This document shows positions 1-9,162 of a stretch of DNA of 64,000 nucleotides, piece after piece. The position numbers were made by a program, and so were the translations under genes. This DNA is from Reyranella sp. CPCC 100927 (GTDB taxonomy: Bacteria > Pseudomonadota > Alphaproteobacteria > Reyranellales > Reyranellaceae), in assembly GCF_007859315.1 (NCBI RefSeq), contig NZ_VOHA01000011.1, positions 1 to 64,000 on the forward strand, in the 5' to 3' direction. The notes beneath the pieces were generated by a model, which saw nothing but the letters and a program-made list of their open reading frames with translations, did not search any database and was not told the origin of the DNA. The first letter of the stretch is position 1; each line of letters begins with the position of its first letter.

Positions 1-200
1 CCGCCGCCCGCATGGCCTTCGCCGGCGGTACTTCCTTCGGCGTCCAGGGCGTGCCCATCGCCCGCAACGCCGTCGTCGTCGAGGCCGGCTTCGATCTCAA
101 GGTCGGGTCGTCCTTTACCGTCGGTGCCGGCTATTCGGGCGTCCTCGCCTCGGGCGCCCGCGACCACGCCTTCAAGGGCAATCTCTCCTACAAGTTCTGA
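1..200 (+). CDS. Autotransporter beta-barrel C-terminus (partial, 5' end outside window)
   Basis: Only the last 65 residues are present, read in the frame starting at base 3. They match the C-terminus of the autotransporter encoded just downstream with 5 differences in 65 positions and end in the terminal aromatic motif YKF typical of outer membrane beta-barrels recognised by BAM. The gene is therefore the tail of a type V secreted autotransporter, tandem paralogue of the 463-5658 gene. The passenger domain lies upstream of the window, so its function cannot be judged. Confidence 0.85.
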   Translation, partial: AARMAFAGGTSFGVQGVPIARNAVVVEAGFDLKVGSSFTVGAGYSGVLASGARDHAFKGNLSYKF

Positions 201-202
201 GC

Positions 203-287
203 CCTGGGAGCGCGGGCGTCTCGCCCGCTCATGTCAGGCGAAGCAAAGCTTTCGCCTTGATGCGGGCGGGACGCCCGCGCTCCCAGG
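203..287. repeat. Interspersed palindrome, family B (GGGAGCGCGGGCG type)
   Basis: Two arms of about 26 bases (203-228 and 262-287), nearly perfect inverted complements, bracket a 30-base centre. The arm core GGGAGCGCGGGCG recurs at 5661, 10961, 53379 and 60952. It sits just after the stop of the partial autotransporter and may act as a transcription barrier. The hairpin is visible in the sequence; the role is inferred. Confidence 0.85.
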
Positions 288-314
288 ACATCTCGTCCTT
301 GGTCCCTCACCCTC

Positions 315-336
315 CCTCTCCCGCTCGCGGGAGAGG
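315..336. repeat. Short palindrome, family C core (CCTCTCCCGC/GCGGGAGAGG)
   Basis: A perfect 10-base inverted repeat with a 2-base loop, the same CTCTCCCG/CGGGAGAG core found at 15918-16079 and 45606-45627. It lies in the 262-base gap before the full autotransporter. The rest of that gap (340-462) is less GC-rich and presumably holds the promoter, but I see no convincing -35/-10 pair. Confidence 0.6.
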
Positions 337-462
337 GGTGAACGCGAAGAAGATTCACTCTGATTCCGGTTCAATCTCCGGGGGACCACGCCACGCAGCC
401 GATCCTTAGATGTGTAAACTTATGACGACGAAAATTTTGCACAGTCATATGAGTGTCGCACT

Positions 463-3400
463 ATGGCGTCGTCACATCCCATTCATACGACCCATCAGCG
501 TCGTTTCGAGCATCGCCTCTTCAAATGGGCGCTGCTGAGCACGCTCACGCTGCCCGTTCCGGCCGCCGCCCAACTCATCAACTGGACCAATCCGGGTGAA
601 GGGTTTTGGCAGGACCCTGCGAACTGGAGCTCCGGAGCGGTACCGACATCATTTAATTCCATCCGGATGACCAACGGCGGCAGCGCGATCATCGACGCGA
701 TCGCGGCGGTCGCCAACAATCTGGACGTGCGCAGTGCCGGCACGAGCATGATCACCATTCGCAACGGCGGCACATTGACCTCGGGGGACTCCGTCATCGG
801 AGCCACCGGGGGCAGCGGCGCCGTCGTCGTGGACGGCGCCGGCTCGCGGTGGACGATTGGTAGTAATCTTACAATCGCCAGCGGCGCGTCGACGGGAACG
901 GTGACCGTGACCGGGCCAGGGTCGCAGGTCACGGCGCGTGAAGCGGACGTCAGCCGGGGCACTGGCAACGGCGCGATCAATGTCCTCGACGGCGGCGCGG
1001 CAACGTTCACCGTGCAGTTCCTCGTCGGCTACGACGCGGGCGCCGTCGGCAGCGCGACGGTCAGCGGCACGGGATCGAGCCTCGTGGTGGGACAGGTTTT
1101 CAGGCTCGGCAACGGCACCGGCGCCACCGGCAGGCTGACCGTGGCCGACGGCGGCACCGTGACGGTCAACGCCGGCGCCGGCTCTATCGTCTTCGGCGCC
1201 GGTACGGCAAGGGGCTTCATCAACATCGGCGCCGCGCCGGGCGATGCGGCGGTCGCGCCCGGCACGCTCAACATCGCGGGCATCGCTGGCGGCGGCCCTG
1301 GCAGCGAGATCAACTTCAATCACACCAGCGCCGCCTACATCTTCGCGCCGCAGATCAACGGTGGCGCTGCCGTGCGCGTCTTCAGCGGCACGACCACACT
1401 GACGGCGGCCAACAACACCTATACCGGTGGCACGGTCCTGAACGGCGGCACGCTTGGTGTGGCCGCCGATACCGCCCTGGGCGATGCCGCCGGCGGTCTC
1501 TCGTTCGACGGCGGCACGTTGCGCGTCATCGGCACCGGCTTCACGTCGACCCCGCGCACGATCACCTGGGGCGCCGGCGGCGGCGGCTTCGACATCGCCG
1601 ATCCGGCCAACAGTTTCACGGTGAGCCAGGTGCTGTCGGGCACCGGCGGCCTGGTCAAGCAGGGCGCCGGCACCCTGGTGCTGACCGGCCTCAACACCTA
1701 CAGCGGCGGCACCACCATCAATGCCGGCACCTTGCAGCTGGGCAACGGCGGCCCCACGGGCTCGATCACCGGCAATGTGATCAACAATGGCGTGCTCGCC
1801 ATCAACCGGAACGCCGGGTTGACCCTGAACGGCGTGATCTCCGGCAGCGGGTCGTTGTTCCTGACCGACGGCAGCGACGCGATCCTCACCGCCGACAACA
1901 CCTATACCGGCGGCACCACCATCAGCAATGGTGTTGACCTGCAGCTGGGCGGCGGCGGCGCGACGGGCTCGATCATCGGCAATGTGATCAACAATGGCAC
2001 ACTCGCCGTCAGCCGGACCGGCACGCTGGTCCTGGACGGCGTGATCTCCGGCACCGGGTCGTTGTTCCTGGGCGGCGCCGGCGGCACCACGATCCTCACG
2101 GCCGCCAACACCTACAGCGGCGGCACCCTCATCTTCAGCGGCGACACCCTGCAACTGGGCAACGGCGGCGCGACGGGTTCGATCACCGGCGCCATCGAGA
2201 TCCGGGGCACGCTCGCGATCAACCGCTCGGATGTCTACATCGTCGACAACGTGATCGTCCGCAACGGCGCGCTGCGCCAGATCGGCACCGGCACCACGGT
2301 GCTGACCGGCGACAACAGCGCCTTCAATGGCACTGCCTTCGTCGCCAGCGGCACGTTGCGGGTCGACAGCAAGCTGGGGACCGGGCCGGTCAGCGTGCAA
2401 TCAGGCGGTACATTAGGCGGCATCGGCACCATCGGCGGTGCCGTCACGGTGGCCGACGGCGGCACGCTGCTGGGCACCCAGGGCCAGACCCTGACCATGG
2501 GATCGCTGACGCTCAGTGGCGCCTCGAACATCAACGTCACGCTGGGCGCACCCGGCACCACCGGCCTGTTCAACGTCACCGGCAACCTCACGCTGGACGG
2601 CAGGCTCAACATCACCGACGCCGGCGGCTTCGGCCCCGGCGTCTATCGCCTCATCGACTACAGCGGCGCGCTCACCGACAACGGCCTTGCCATCGGCAGC
2701 GTGCCCGGTGGCGTCAATGCCGCCGACCTGCTGGTCCAGACCTCGGCCAACCAGGTCAACCTCGTCAACCGCGCCGGGGTCAGCCTGAACTTCTGGGACG
2801 GCGATGCGCCGGCCAACCCGAACAACAACACCGTCGACGGCGGCAACGGCACCTGGACCGCCACCAACGGCAACTGGACCATTCCATCAGGCGCCAGCAA
2901 CGGCCCGATGCAGCCGCAGCCCGGCTTCGCCATCTTCCAGGGCGCCCCCGGCACCGTCACCGTCGACAACAAAGCCGGCGCGGTCGCCGTCACCGGCATG
3001 CAGTTCGCGGTCAACGGCTATCGCGTGCAGGGCGGCGCCATCACCCTGGCCGATCCGCAGAGCATCATCCGCGTCGGCGACGGCAGCGCCGCCGGCGCCG
3101 AGATGGCCGCCACCATCGCCGCACCCCTGGCCGGCAGCGGCGGCCTGGTGAAGTCGGATCTCGGCACCCTGGTGCTGACCGGTGCCAACACCTACACCGG
3201 CGCCACCACCATCAGCGCCGGCACGCTGCGCATCGGCGCCGGCGGTTCCATCGCCGCCAGCAGTGCCGTGACGCTCAGCGCAGCGGGCGCCACGCTCGAC
3301 ATCGCCGCTGCCGGCAATTCGTTCGTGCGCAACCTTGCCGGCGTCGCCGGCACCAGCGTCGTGCTGGGCGGCAACCTCATCATCACGTCCACCACCGACA

Positions 3401-5658
3401 CCACCTTCGCCGGAAGATTCTCCGGCGGCGACGTCCTGTTCAAGGACGGCGCCGCCACACTGACGCTCACCGGCGCCAACACCCACACCGGCGTCACCAA
3501 CATCTCCGGCGGCACCCTGGCGCTGGGACCTGGCGGCTCCGTCGCCATGAGCGCCGGGGTGGTCATTCTCTCAGGGGCCACGTTCGATATCACCGCCGCC
3601 GGCGATCAGACCGTGCGGGCGCTCGCCGGCAGTGCCGGCGCCACCGTGGCGCTGGGTGCCAACACGCTCACCGTGAACACCGCCAATTCGATTTTCAGCG
3701 GTGTGATCACCGGCAGCGGCGGCCTGGTCAAGACAGGGACCGGCGCACAGGCACTGGACGGCACCAACACCTACACCGGCGCCACCACCATCACCGGCGG
3801 CACCTTGCTGCTGGCCACCACGGACGCGATCGCGACCAGCCGTTCGGTCACGCTCAGCGCATCCGGCGCCACACTCGCGCTGGGCAGCGACACGACGGTG
3901 CAGAACCTGGGCGGCGTCGCCGGCGCGTTCGTGACCCTGGGCGCCAGCACGCTGACGGTGACATCGAGCAAGGACACCATTTTCGCCGGCGCCATCAGCG
4001 GCACCGGCGGCCTGGTGAAAGCCGGCGCCGGCACGCTCGAACTGACCGGCACCAGCACCTACAGCGGCGCCACGACGCTGACCGCCGGCCGCCTGACGGT
4101 GAACGGTTCGATCGCCAGCTCCGTCGTCAGCGTCACCGCCGGCACGCTGGCCGGCACCGGCACCGTCGGCGGCATCGTCGCGACCGGCGGCACGGTCAGC
4201 CCCGGCAATTCCATCGGCACCCTCAACGTCGTTGGCAACATCAGCTTCGCACCCGGGTCGACCTACGAGGTCGAGATCGAGCCCGCAGGCACCAGCGACC
4301 GCCTGCATGCCACCGGCACCGCGACGCTGACCGGCGGTACCGTCTCCGTCATCAAGGCCGCGGGCAGCTACACCGCCGGCACCCGATACACCATCGTCAC
4401 CGCCGACGCCGGCGTCACCGGCACCTTCTCGGGTTTCACCCAGAACCTGCCCTTCATCAACCTCGCGCTGGCCTACGATCCCACCAACGTCTATCTCGAC
4501 GTCACCCGCAACACCGTCGCCTTCTGCGACGTCGCCGCCACGCGCAACCAGTGCGCCACCGGTCGTGGCGCCGAGAGTCTCGGCGCCGGCAACACGCTCT
4601 ACGACATCATCGCCAGCCTGCCCGACACCGCCTCGGCGCGGCAGGCGTTCGACGCGCTCTCCGGTGAGATCCATGCCTCGACCCGGAGCGCGCTGATCGA
4701 GGACAGCCACTATCTGCGCGATGCCGTCGTCGCCCGCACGCGGCTGTCCGGCACGTCCTCGACCGGCGCCGCGCCGCAGTTCGCGGCCCTGGCGCAGGCC
4801 ACCGACCAGAGCCAGCGCCCGCAGGACGGCACCGCCATCACCGCCTGGTTCCAGGGCTTCGGCGCCATCGCCCGCACCTCAGGCGACGGCAACGCCGCCA
4901 CCGCCAAGCGCACGACAGGCGGCTTCTTCGTCGGCGCCGATACCAAGATCGCCGAGACATGGACCGTCGGGCTCGCCGCCGGATACAGCCGCTCGACGCT
5001 CGATGTCGACGGCCGCTCCTCGCGCGCCACCATCGATTCCTATCACCTCGCCCTCTACGGCGGTGCACAGTTCGGGCCGATCGGTCTGCGGCTCGGTGCG
5101 TCTCATACCTGGCACTCCATCGACAGCAGCCGCAGCATCGCCTTCCCGGGCTTCGCCGATGCCGCACGTGCCGATTACAAGGCGCGCACGACCCAACTCT
5201 TCGGCGATGTCGGCCACGCACTCGCCCTCGGCGACGTCGCGGTGGAGCCGTTCGCCAACCTCGCGTGGGTCCATCTCAGCACCAACCGCTTCGGCGAGCG
5301 CGGCGGCATCGCGGCGCTGCGCGCCCGCGGCGGCAGCGACAGCAACCTGTTCTCGACACTCGGCATTCGCGCTGCGGCTCAGGTATGGAACGACCAGAAC
5401 AAGACGCTCACCTTGCGCGGCACCTTGGGCTGGCGCCATGCCTTCGGTGACGTCACACCGGCGGCGCGGCTGGCGTTCGCCGGTGGAGCCTCGTTCGGTG
5501 TCGAGGGCGTGCCCATCGCGCGCAACGCCGTCGTCGTCGAGGCCGGTTTCGATCTCAAGGTCGGCTCCTCCTTCACCGTCGGCGCCGGATACGCCGGCGT
5601 CCTCGCGTCGGGCGCCCGCGACCATGCCTTCAAGGGCAACCTCACCTACAAGTTCTGA
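463..5658 (+). CDS. Large autotransporter with PATR-type passenger repeats
   Basis: Predicted type V secretion autotransporter, 1731 residues. A long N-terminal signal region (about 1-36, ending AAAQ) is followed by a Gly/Thr-rich beta-helical passenger. Passenger-associated transport repeats of the type LTGANTYTGATT occur near residues 313, 407, 475, 545, 905, 1002, 1099 and 1194. A linker containing two cysteines (about 1354-1364) leads into the C-terminal beta-barrel from about residue 1457 (AWFQGFGA) to the terminal YKF. No protease or lipase motif is evident in the passenger, so an adhesin or surface-structure role is inferred. The start ATG lacks a strong ribosome site. It follows a second autotransporter whose 3' end is nearly identical, indicating tandem duplication. 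Confidence 0.9.
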   Translation: MASSHPIHTTHQRRFEHRLFKWALLSTLTLPVPAAAQLINWTNPGEGFWQDPANWSSGAVPTSFNSIRMTNGGSAIIDAIAAVANNLDVRSAGTSMITIRNGGTLTSGDSVIGATGGSGAVVVDGAGSRWTIGSNLTIASGASTGTVTVTGPGSQVTAREADVSRGTGNGAINVLDGGAATFTVQFLVGYDAGAVGSATVSGTGSSLVVGQVFRLGNGTGATGRLTVADGGTVTVNAGAGSIVFGAGTARGFINIGAAPGDAAVAPGTLNIAGIAGGGPGSEINFNHTSAAYIFAPQINGGAAVRVFSGTTTLTAANNTYTGGTVLNGGTLGVAADTALGDAAGGLSFDGGTLRVIGTGFTSTPRTITWGAGGGGFDIADPANSFTVSQVLSGTGGLVKQGAGTLVLTGLNTYSGGTTINAGTLQLGNGGPTGSITGNVINNGVLAINRNAGLTLNGVISGSGSLFLTDGSDAILTADNTYTGGTTISNGVDLQLGGGGATGSIIGNVINNGTLAVSRTGTLVLDGVISGTGSLFLGGAGGTTILTAANTYSGGTLIFSGDTLQLGNGGATGSITGAIEIRGTLAINRSDVYIVDNVIVRNGALRQIGTGTTVLTGDNSAFNGTAFVASGTLRVDSKLGTGPVSVQSGGTLGGIGTIGGAVTVADGGTLLGTQGQTLTMGSLTLSGASNINVTLGAPGTTGLFNVTGNLTLDGRLNITDAGGFGPGVYRLIDYSGALTDNGLAIGSVPGGVNAADLLVQTSANQVNLVNRAGVSLNFWDGDAPANPNNNTVDGGNGTWTATNGNWTIPSGASNGPMQPQPGFAIFQGAPGTVTVDNKAGAVAVTGMQFAVNGYRVQGGAITLADPQSIIRVGDGSAAGAEMAATIAAPLAGSGGLVKSDLGTLVLTGANTYTGATTISAGTLRIGAGGSIAASSAVTLSAAGATLDIAAAGNSFVRNLAGVAGTSVVLGGNLIITSTTDTTFAGRFSGGDVLFKDGAATLTLTGANTHTGVTNISGGTLALGPGGSVAMSAGVVILSGATFDITAAGDQTVRALAGSAGATVALGANTLTVNTANSIFSGVITGSGGLVKTGTGAQALDGTNTYTGATTITGGTLLLATTDAIATSRSVTLSASGATLALGSDTTVQNLGGVAGAFVTLGASTLTVTSSKDTIFAGAISGTGGLVKAGAGTLELTGTSTYSGATTLTAGRLTVNGSIASSVVSVTAGTLAGTGTVGGIVATGGTVSPGNSIGTLNVVGNISFAPGSTYEVEIEPAGTSDRLHATGTATLTGGTVSVIKAAGSYTAGTRYTIVTADAGVTGTFSGFTQNLPFINLALAYDPTNVYLDVTRNTVAFCDVAATRNQCATGRGAESLGAGNTLYDIIASLPDTASARQAFDALSGEIHASTRSALIEDSHYLRDAVVARTRLSGTSSTGAAPQFAALAQATDQSQRPQDGTAITAWFQGFGAIARTSGDGNAATAKRTTGGFFVGADTKIAETWTVGLAAGYSRSTLDVDGRSSRATIDSYHLALYGGAQFGPIGLRLGASHTWHSIDSSRSIAFPGFADAARADYKARTTQLFGDVGHALALGDVAVEPFANLAWVHLSTNRFGERGGIAALRARGGSDSNLFSTLGIRAAAQVWNDQNKTLTLRGTLGWRHAFGDVTPAARLAFAGGASFGVEGVPIARNAVVVEAGFDLKVGSSFTVGAGYAGVLASGARDHAFKGNLTYKF

Positions 5659-5660
5659 TC

Positions 5661-5736
5661 CCCGGGAGCGCCGGCGTCTCGCCCGCATCTTCGTAGCACC
5701 AAGACGTGAGCGGGCGGGACGCACGCGCTCCCAGGG
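5661..5736. repeat. Interspersed palindrome, family B
   Basis: A less perfect copy of the GGGAGCG...CGCTCCCAGGG palindrome, beginning 2 bases after the autotransporter stop. It occupies the same place relative to the gene as the copy at 203-287 behind the upstream paralogue, so it may have been duplicated with it. Confidence 0.75.
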
Positions 5737-5876
5737 ATTCGCCCGCTGCGCGGGAGAGGGCGTTTCTTGTGCAAAAAGATTGGGGGCGCCGGAATATGCC
5801 CTGCGTGTGCGTGTTCGCTGGACTGGTGGTGGTAACCAACGAAGTACCAACGTACTCGCGCAGGGGGAGCAACGAC

Positions 5877-6353
5877 ATGGTCAAGCGCTACGACATCCCG
5901 CCGACTCTCGATCACCAGCGCATGTGGAAGTTCTACGACATCAGCGACCCCGTCGGGATACCGCTGGCGCCCAAGGACACCCGGAACCCGCCCAATCACC
6001 GGCTCGACGTCCTGCTGGTCCAGTACATGCTGAACAAGCATTACGACGGTGCGTCCCTCAAACCCGCGGGCACGCTGCACGCCGACGGCATCTTCGGTCC
6101 CATGACCCACTACTGGATGATGTTCTTCTACGTCGAACAGGATTCGAAGAGCGAACTGGGCCAACTTCCCGAGCGCGGCAATTTCGTGCCGTTCATGCGC
6201 AACACGTACAAGATATTCACCGACCGGGCGCAGAGCCTGATCGGCGTGCTGAACAACAGGACGTATCGCAAGGTCCCCAGTCTCTTTGCGGAAGTTCCGA
6301 GGCCCGATCCGCACATGCCCGCCGACCTCAAGCACGCGCTCTTCAAACCCTGA
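5877..6353 (+). CDS. Small protein with peptidoglycan-binding-like (PGBD) fold
   Basis: 158 residues if started at the ATG at 5877, which has a GGGGGAGC ribosome site about 6 bases upstream; the open frame extends further 5' but that part overlaps a repeat and looks non-coding. Residues about 45-85 resemble a PG_binding_1 helical domain: a leading RLDVLLVQYML helix, then a Gly-Thr-Leu turn and the hallmark DGIFGPMT segment. No signal peptide or membrane span is visible, so export to the cell wall is not supported by sequence. No catalytic domain is attached. It stands alone between the autotransporter and a convergent MFS gene; function unknown. Confidence 0.7.
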   Translation: MVKRYDIPPTLDHQRMWKFYDISDPVGIPLAPKDTRNPPNHRLDVLLVQYMLNKHYDGASLKPAGTLHADGIFGPMTHYWMMFFYVEQDSKSELGQLPERGNFVPFMRNTYKIFTDRAQSLIGVLNNRTYRKVPSLFAEVPRPDPHMPADLKHALFKP

Positions 6354-6365
6354 GGGCTGCGGCCG

Positions 6366-7523
6366 CTAGAAGCGGGCGTAGATCAGCACCAGCGTCACGA
6401 TACCCAGCACCAGGGCCAGGACCGGCAGGCTGGGCACGCCCAGCGTGGCCAGCGCGATGCCGCCCAGAGCGCCGCCGCAGCCGATGCCGAGATAGATCGC
6501 CGATGAGTTCAGCGCCAGGGTCATCTGGCCGGCGGCCTTGGAGAGGTCGAGCAGCTTGTGCTGGATCGGCACCAGGTACATGTAACTGACGGCGCCCCAC
6601 GCGAAGCTGGCGGCGATCGCGGCCAGCGGCACCTGGCGCAGCAGGTAGATGGCGGCCAGCAGCAGCGTCTGCGCCGCGAGCGCCAGCAAGAGCACGCGCC
6701 GGGGGCCCAGGCGGTCAGTGACGATGCCGACGACGATGTTGCCGATGATGGCGCCGATGCCGAAGGCCAGCAGGATCGCGGGCAACACAGCGGAGCCGAG
6801 AAAGTCGACGTCCGCGAAGACGACGGTGACGTAGCTGTAGAACACATACTCCGACAGCACCGCGAGGAAGGTGATCGACACGGTGGTCAGCACCCGGCGA
6901 TCACCCACCGGCGCCAACCGCGCCCACAATGTCGTCGGACCATCCGGCGGCAGCGCCGGCAGCAGCGCGGCCAGCATCACGAACTTCACCGCCCCCATCG
7001 CGGCGATGATCAGGAAAAGCAGGCGCCAGTCGATGACCTGGCCCAGCCACGTGCCGAACGGCACGCCCAGCGCCGTGGCCACCGTCATGCCGCCGAACAC
7101 GATCGACAGCGCCGTGCCGCGCCGCGCCGGTGCCGACACGCTGGTGGCAATGGTGAACGCCAGCGGCATGAACATGCCGGCGCCCAGCGCCGCCACGACG
7201 CGGCCGACCATCATCGCGACATAGGTGTCGGCAAAGCCGCACAGGACGTTGCCGGCGATGAACGCGCTGGACGCCATCAGGATGGCGCTGCGGCGGTCAT
7301 AGGCGCTGAACAGCCAGCCGCATAGCGGCGCGAACAGCGCGTAGCAGAACGAGAACACGGTGACGAGCTGGCCGGCCTGCGCGCTCGACACGCCGTAGGT
7401 GGCGGCGATCTTGTCCAGCACGCCGATCACCATGTAGCCGTCGGTGCCGATGGCGAACGCGCCCAGCGCCAGGACGGCCAAGGTCACCGGCTGGCGCAGC
7501 GCCGGCTGCTCGATCGCACTCAA
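6366..7523 (-). CDS. MFS transporter, DHA1-like drug/metabolite exporter
   Basis: Major facilitator protein of 385 residues with about 12 hydrophobic segments. The loop between segments 2 and 3 carries the family motif (GWLFSAYDRRSAIL, about residues 62-75). Such proteins export drugs, arabinose-like sugars or amino acids by proton antiport across the inner membrane. I chose the TTG at 7523 because it follows a GAGGGGAG ribosome site by 6 bases and puts a short cytoplasmic tail before the first membrane span; the frame stays open far upstream through repeat DNA, which is not credible coding. Substrate unknown. It is convergent with the PGBD-like gene and divergent from the ABC importer. Confidence 0.85.
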   Translation of the reverse strand: MSAIEQPALRQPVTLAVLALGAFAIGTDGYMVIGVLDKIAATYGVSSAQAGQLVTVFSFCYALFAPLCGWLFSAYDRRSAILMASSAFIAGNVLCGFADTYVAMMVGRVVAALGAGMFMPLAFTIATSVSAPARRGTALSIVFGGMTVATALGVPFGTWLGQVIDWRLLFLIIAAMGAVKFVMLAALLPALPPDGPTTLWARLAPVGDRRVLTTVSITFLAVLSEYVFYSYVTVVFADVDFLGSAVLPAILLAFGIGAIIGNIVVGIVTDRLGPRRVLLLALAAQTLLLAAIYLLRQVPLAAIAASFAWGAVSYMYLVPIQHKLLDLSKAAGQMTLALNSSAIYLGIGCGGALGGIALATLGVPSLPVLALVLGIVTLVLIYARF

Positions 7524-7581
7524 CGTCAACTCCCCTCGCTCTATCCGAGTACCAGCGATCGTTCGACTGCGAGTCGCCCTT

Positions 7582-7663
7582 TGTCGTCCCGAGCGCAGCG
7601 AGGGATCTTTTGATGCACTACGCGCCATCTTCAAAAGATCCCTCGCTGCGCTCGGGATGACAG
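7582..7663. repeat. Interspersed palindrome, family A (TCCCGAGCGCAGCGAGGGATC)
   Basis: Inverted arms CCCGAGCGCAGCGAGGGATC and its complement are separated by about 30 bases. The same element recurs at 23881-23963, 41745-41874 and 42024-42103. Here it lies in the divergent gap between the MFS gene and the ABC importer, where a large hairpin would sit in the leader of neither gene. Confidence 0.85.
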
Positions 7664-7802
7664 TTTCGGTCTGTAACCCATGTCGGCAACCCTGCATAGC
7701 GCACCTGCCCGGCGCCGATGGATCGTGGCCACACAACAGGTGACGCCTGCGGTGGCAATGATCTACGCTTCCATCCAATAAAGCCTGGGAGAAACGCCTG
7801 AT

Positions 7803-9152
7803 ATGAGCCACCGTACCCTGTCCCGCCGCCGTGCCCTCAAGGGTGCCGCCGCCATCGGCGGCCTGGCCGCGCCGATGCTGAACACCGTCACGACGTTCGC
7901 GCAGAGCGGCGCCTTCAACTGGCAGCGCTTCAAGGGCCAGTCGATCGAAGTGGTGATGGAGACCGGTCCGCGCGCCGACCTGGTCAAGCGGCACGCCAAG
8001 GAGTTCGAGCAGCTCACCGGCATCTCGATGGGGCTGGAGATCATCCCCGAGCAGCAGGCGCGCCAGAAGACGACGATCGAGCTGAACTCCGGCAAGCCCG
8101 CCTTCGACCTGTTCAACATCGCCTATCACGTCCAGAAGCGGCAGGTCGAGAAGGCCAAGTGGCTGTTTGACGTGACGCCATGGACGCGCGATCCGCAGAT
8201 GACGCCGGCGGCCTACGAATTCGCCGACATCTCCAAGCCCGGCCTGGACTACGCGACGCAGAGCGACGGCAAGATCACCAGCCTGCCGATGTTCGTCGAC
8301 TATTTCATGCTGTACTGGAACAAGGAGCTGTTCGCGAAAAAGAACCTGGCACCGCCCAAGACGCTGGACGAGATGTTCGACGCCGCGGTCAAGCTCAACG
8401 ACCCCGACAACGGCATCGCGGGCTATGTCGGGCGCGGCCTGCGCAATGCCAACGTGGTGCTCTACACGCAGTACCTGTCGGGCTGGGGCCAGCAGACGAC
8501 GACCAAGGACAACCCGCCGCAACTGCTGACCGACACGGCCGATGCCATCGCCGCCGCCGAGTACTACAAGAAGCTGCTGACCACGGCGGCGCCCAAGGGC
8601 GTGACCGGCTTCAACTGGAACGAATGCCAGGGCCTGTTCATGCAGGGCCGCGCCGCGATGTGGCTTGACGGCATCGGCTTCGCGCCGCCGGCCGAGGACA
8701 AGACCAAGAGCCGCGTCGTGGGCAAGGTCGGCTACGCACTGCCGCCGGCCGGCCCCAAAGCGCATCACTCCGTGTTCTTCGGCGGCGGCGCCGCCATCCC
8801 CGCCGCCAGCAGCAAGAAGGAGGCGGCCTACATGGTGGCGCTGTGGATGACCGGCCGCCAGATGACCAGCCGCATGCTGCAGACTGGCGGCGGCGTGCCG
8901 TTCCGCTCGGCGCCGCTGAAGGACAACGAGGTGCTGTCGCAGCTCACGATCCCGCGCGAGTGGGCGGAGACGGCAGCGGGCTGCGCGCCGATCTCGATGC
9001 CGGGCCTGCCGGTGATCGTGCCGGTGACGCAGTTCCGCGACACCATCGGCACGGCGCTCACCAACCTGCTGGGCGGCGCCGATGCGGCCACCGAGATGAA
9101 GCGCGCCACCGCCGAGTTCAAACCCATCCTCGAGAAGAGCGAGCAGGGCTGA
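7803..9152 (+). CDS. Sugar ABC transporter substrate-binding protein (family 1)
   Basis: Periplasmic solute-binding protein of 449 residues in the extracellular family 1 (maltose/glycerol-3-phosphate type). The N-terminus has a twin-arginine signal (SRRRALKGAAAIGG) and a likely cleavage near AQS, residue 35. The body shows family-1 features such as the hinge region FVDYFMLYWNKELFAKKNL and the SKKEAAYMVALWM stretch near the C-terminus. It heads a three-gene operon with two permeases: 10 bases to the next start. A GGGAG ribosome site precedes the ATG. The ligand is probably a carbohydrate or polyol, inferred from family only. Confidence 0.9.
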   Translation: MSHRTLSRRRALKGAAAIGGLAAPMLNTVTTFAQSGAFNWQRFKGQSIEVVMETGPRADLVKRHAKEFEQLTGISMGLEIIPEQQARQKTTIELNSGKPAFDLFNIAYHVQKRQVEKAKWLFDVTPWTRDPQMTPAAYEFADISKPGLDYATQSDGKITSLPMFVDYFMLYWNKELFAKKNLAPPKTLDEMFDAAVKLNDPDNGIAGYVGRGLRNANVVLYTQYLSGWGQQTTTKDNPPQLLTDTADAIAAAEYYKKLLTTAAPKGVTGFNWNECQGLFMQGRAAMWLDGIGFAPPAEDKTKSRVVGKVGYALPPAGPKAHHSVFFGGGAAIPAASSKKEAAYMVALWMTGRQMTSRMLQTGGGVPFRSAPLKDNEVLSQLTIPREWAETAAGCAPISMPGLPVIVPVTQFRDTIGTALTNLLGGADAATEMKRATAEFKPILEKSEQG

Positions 9153-9162
9153 CCGGCAACCC

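Noticed and set aside
649-2400. 583-codon open frame on the minus strand inside the autotransporter
   Set aside because: Repetitive Ala/Asp/Arg/His-rich antisense of the passenger repeats; no ribosome site or known domain.
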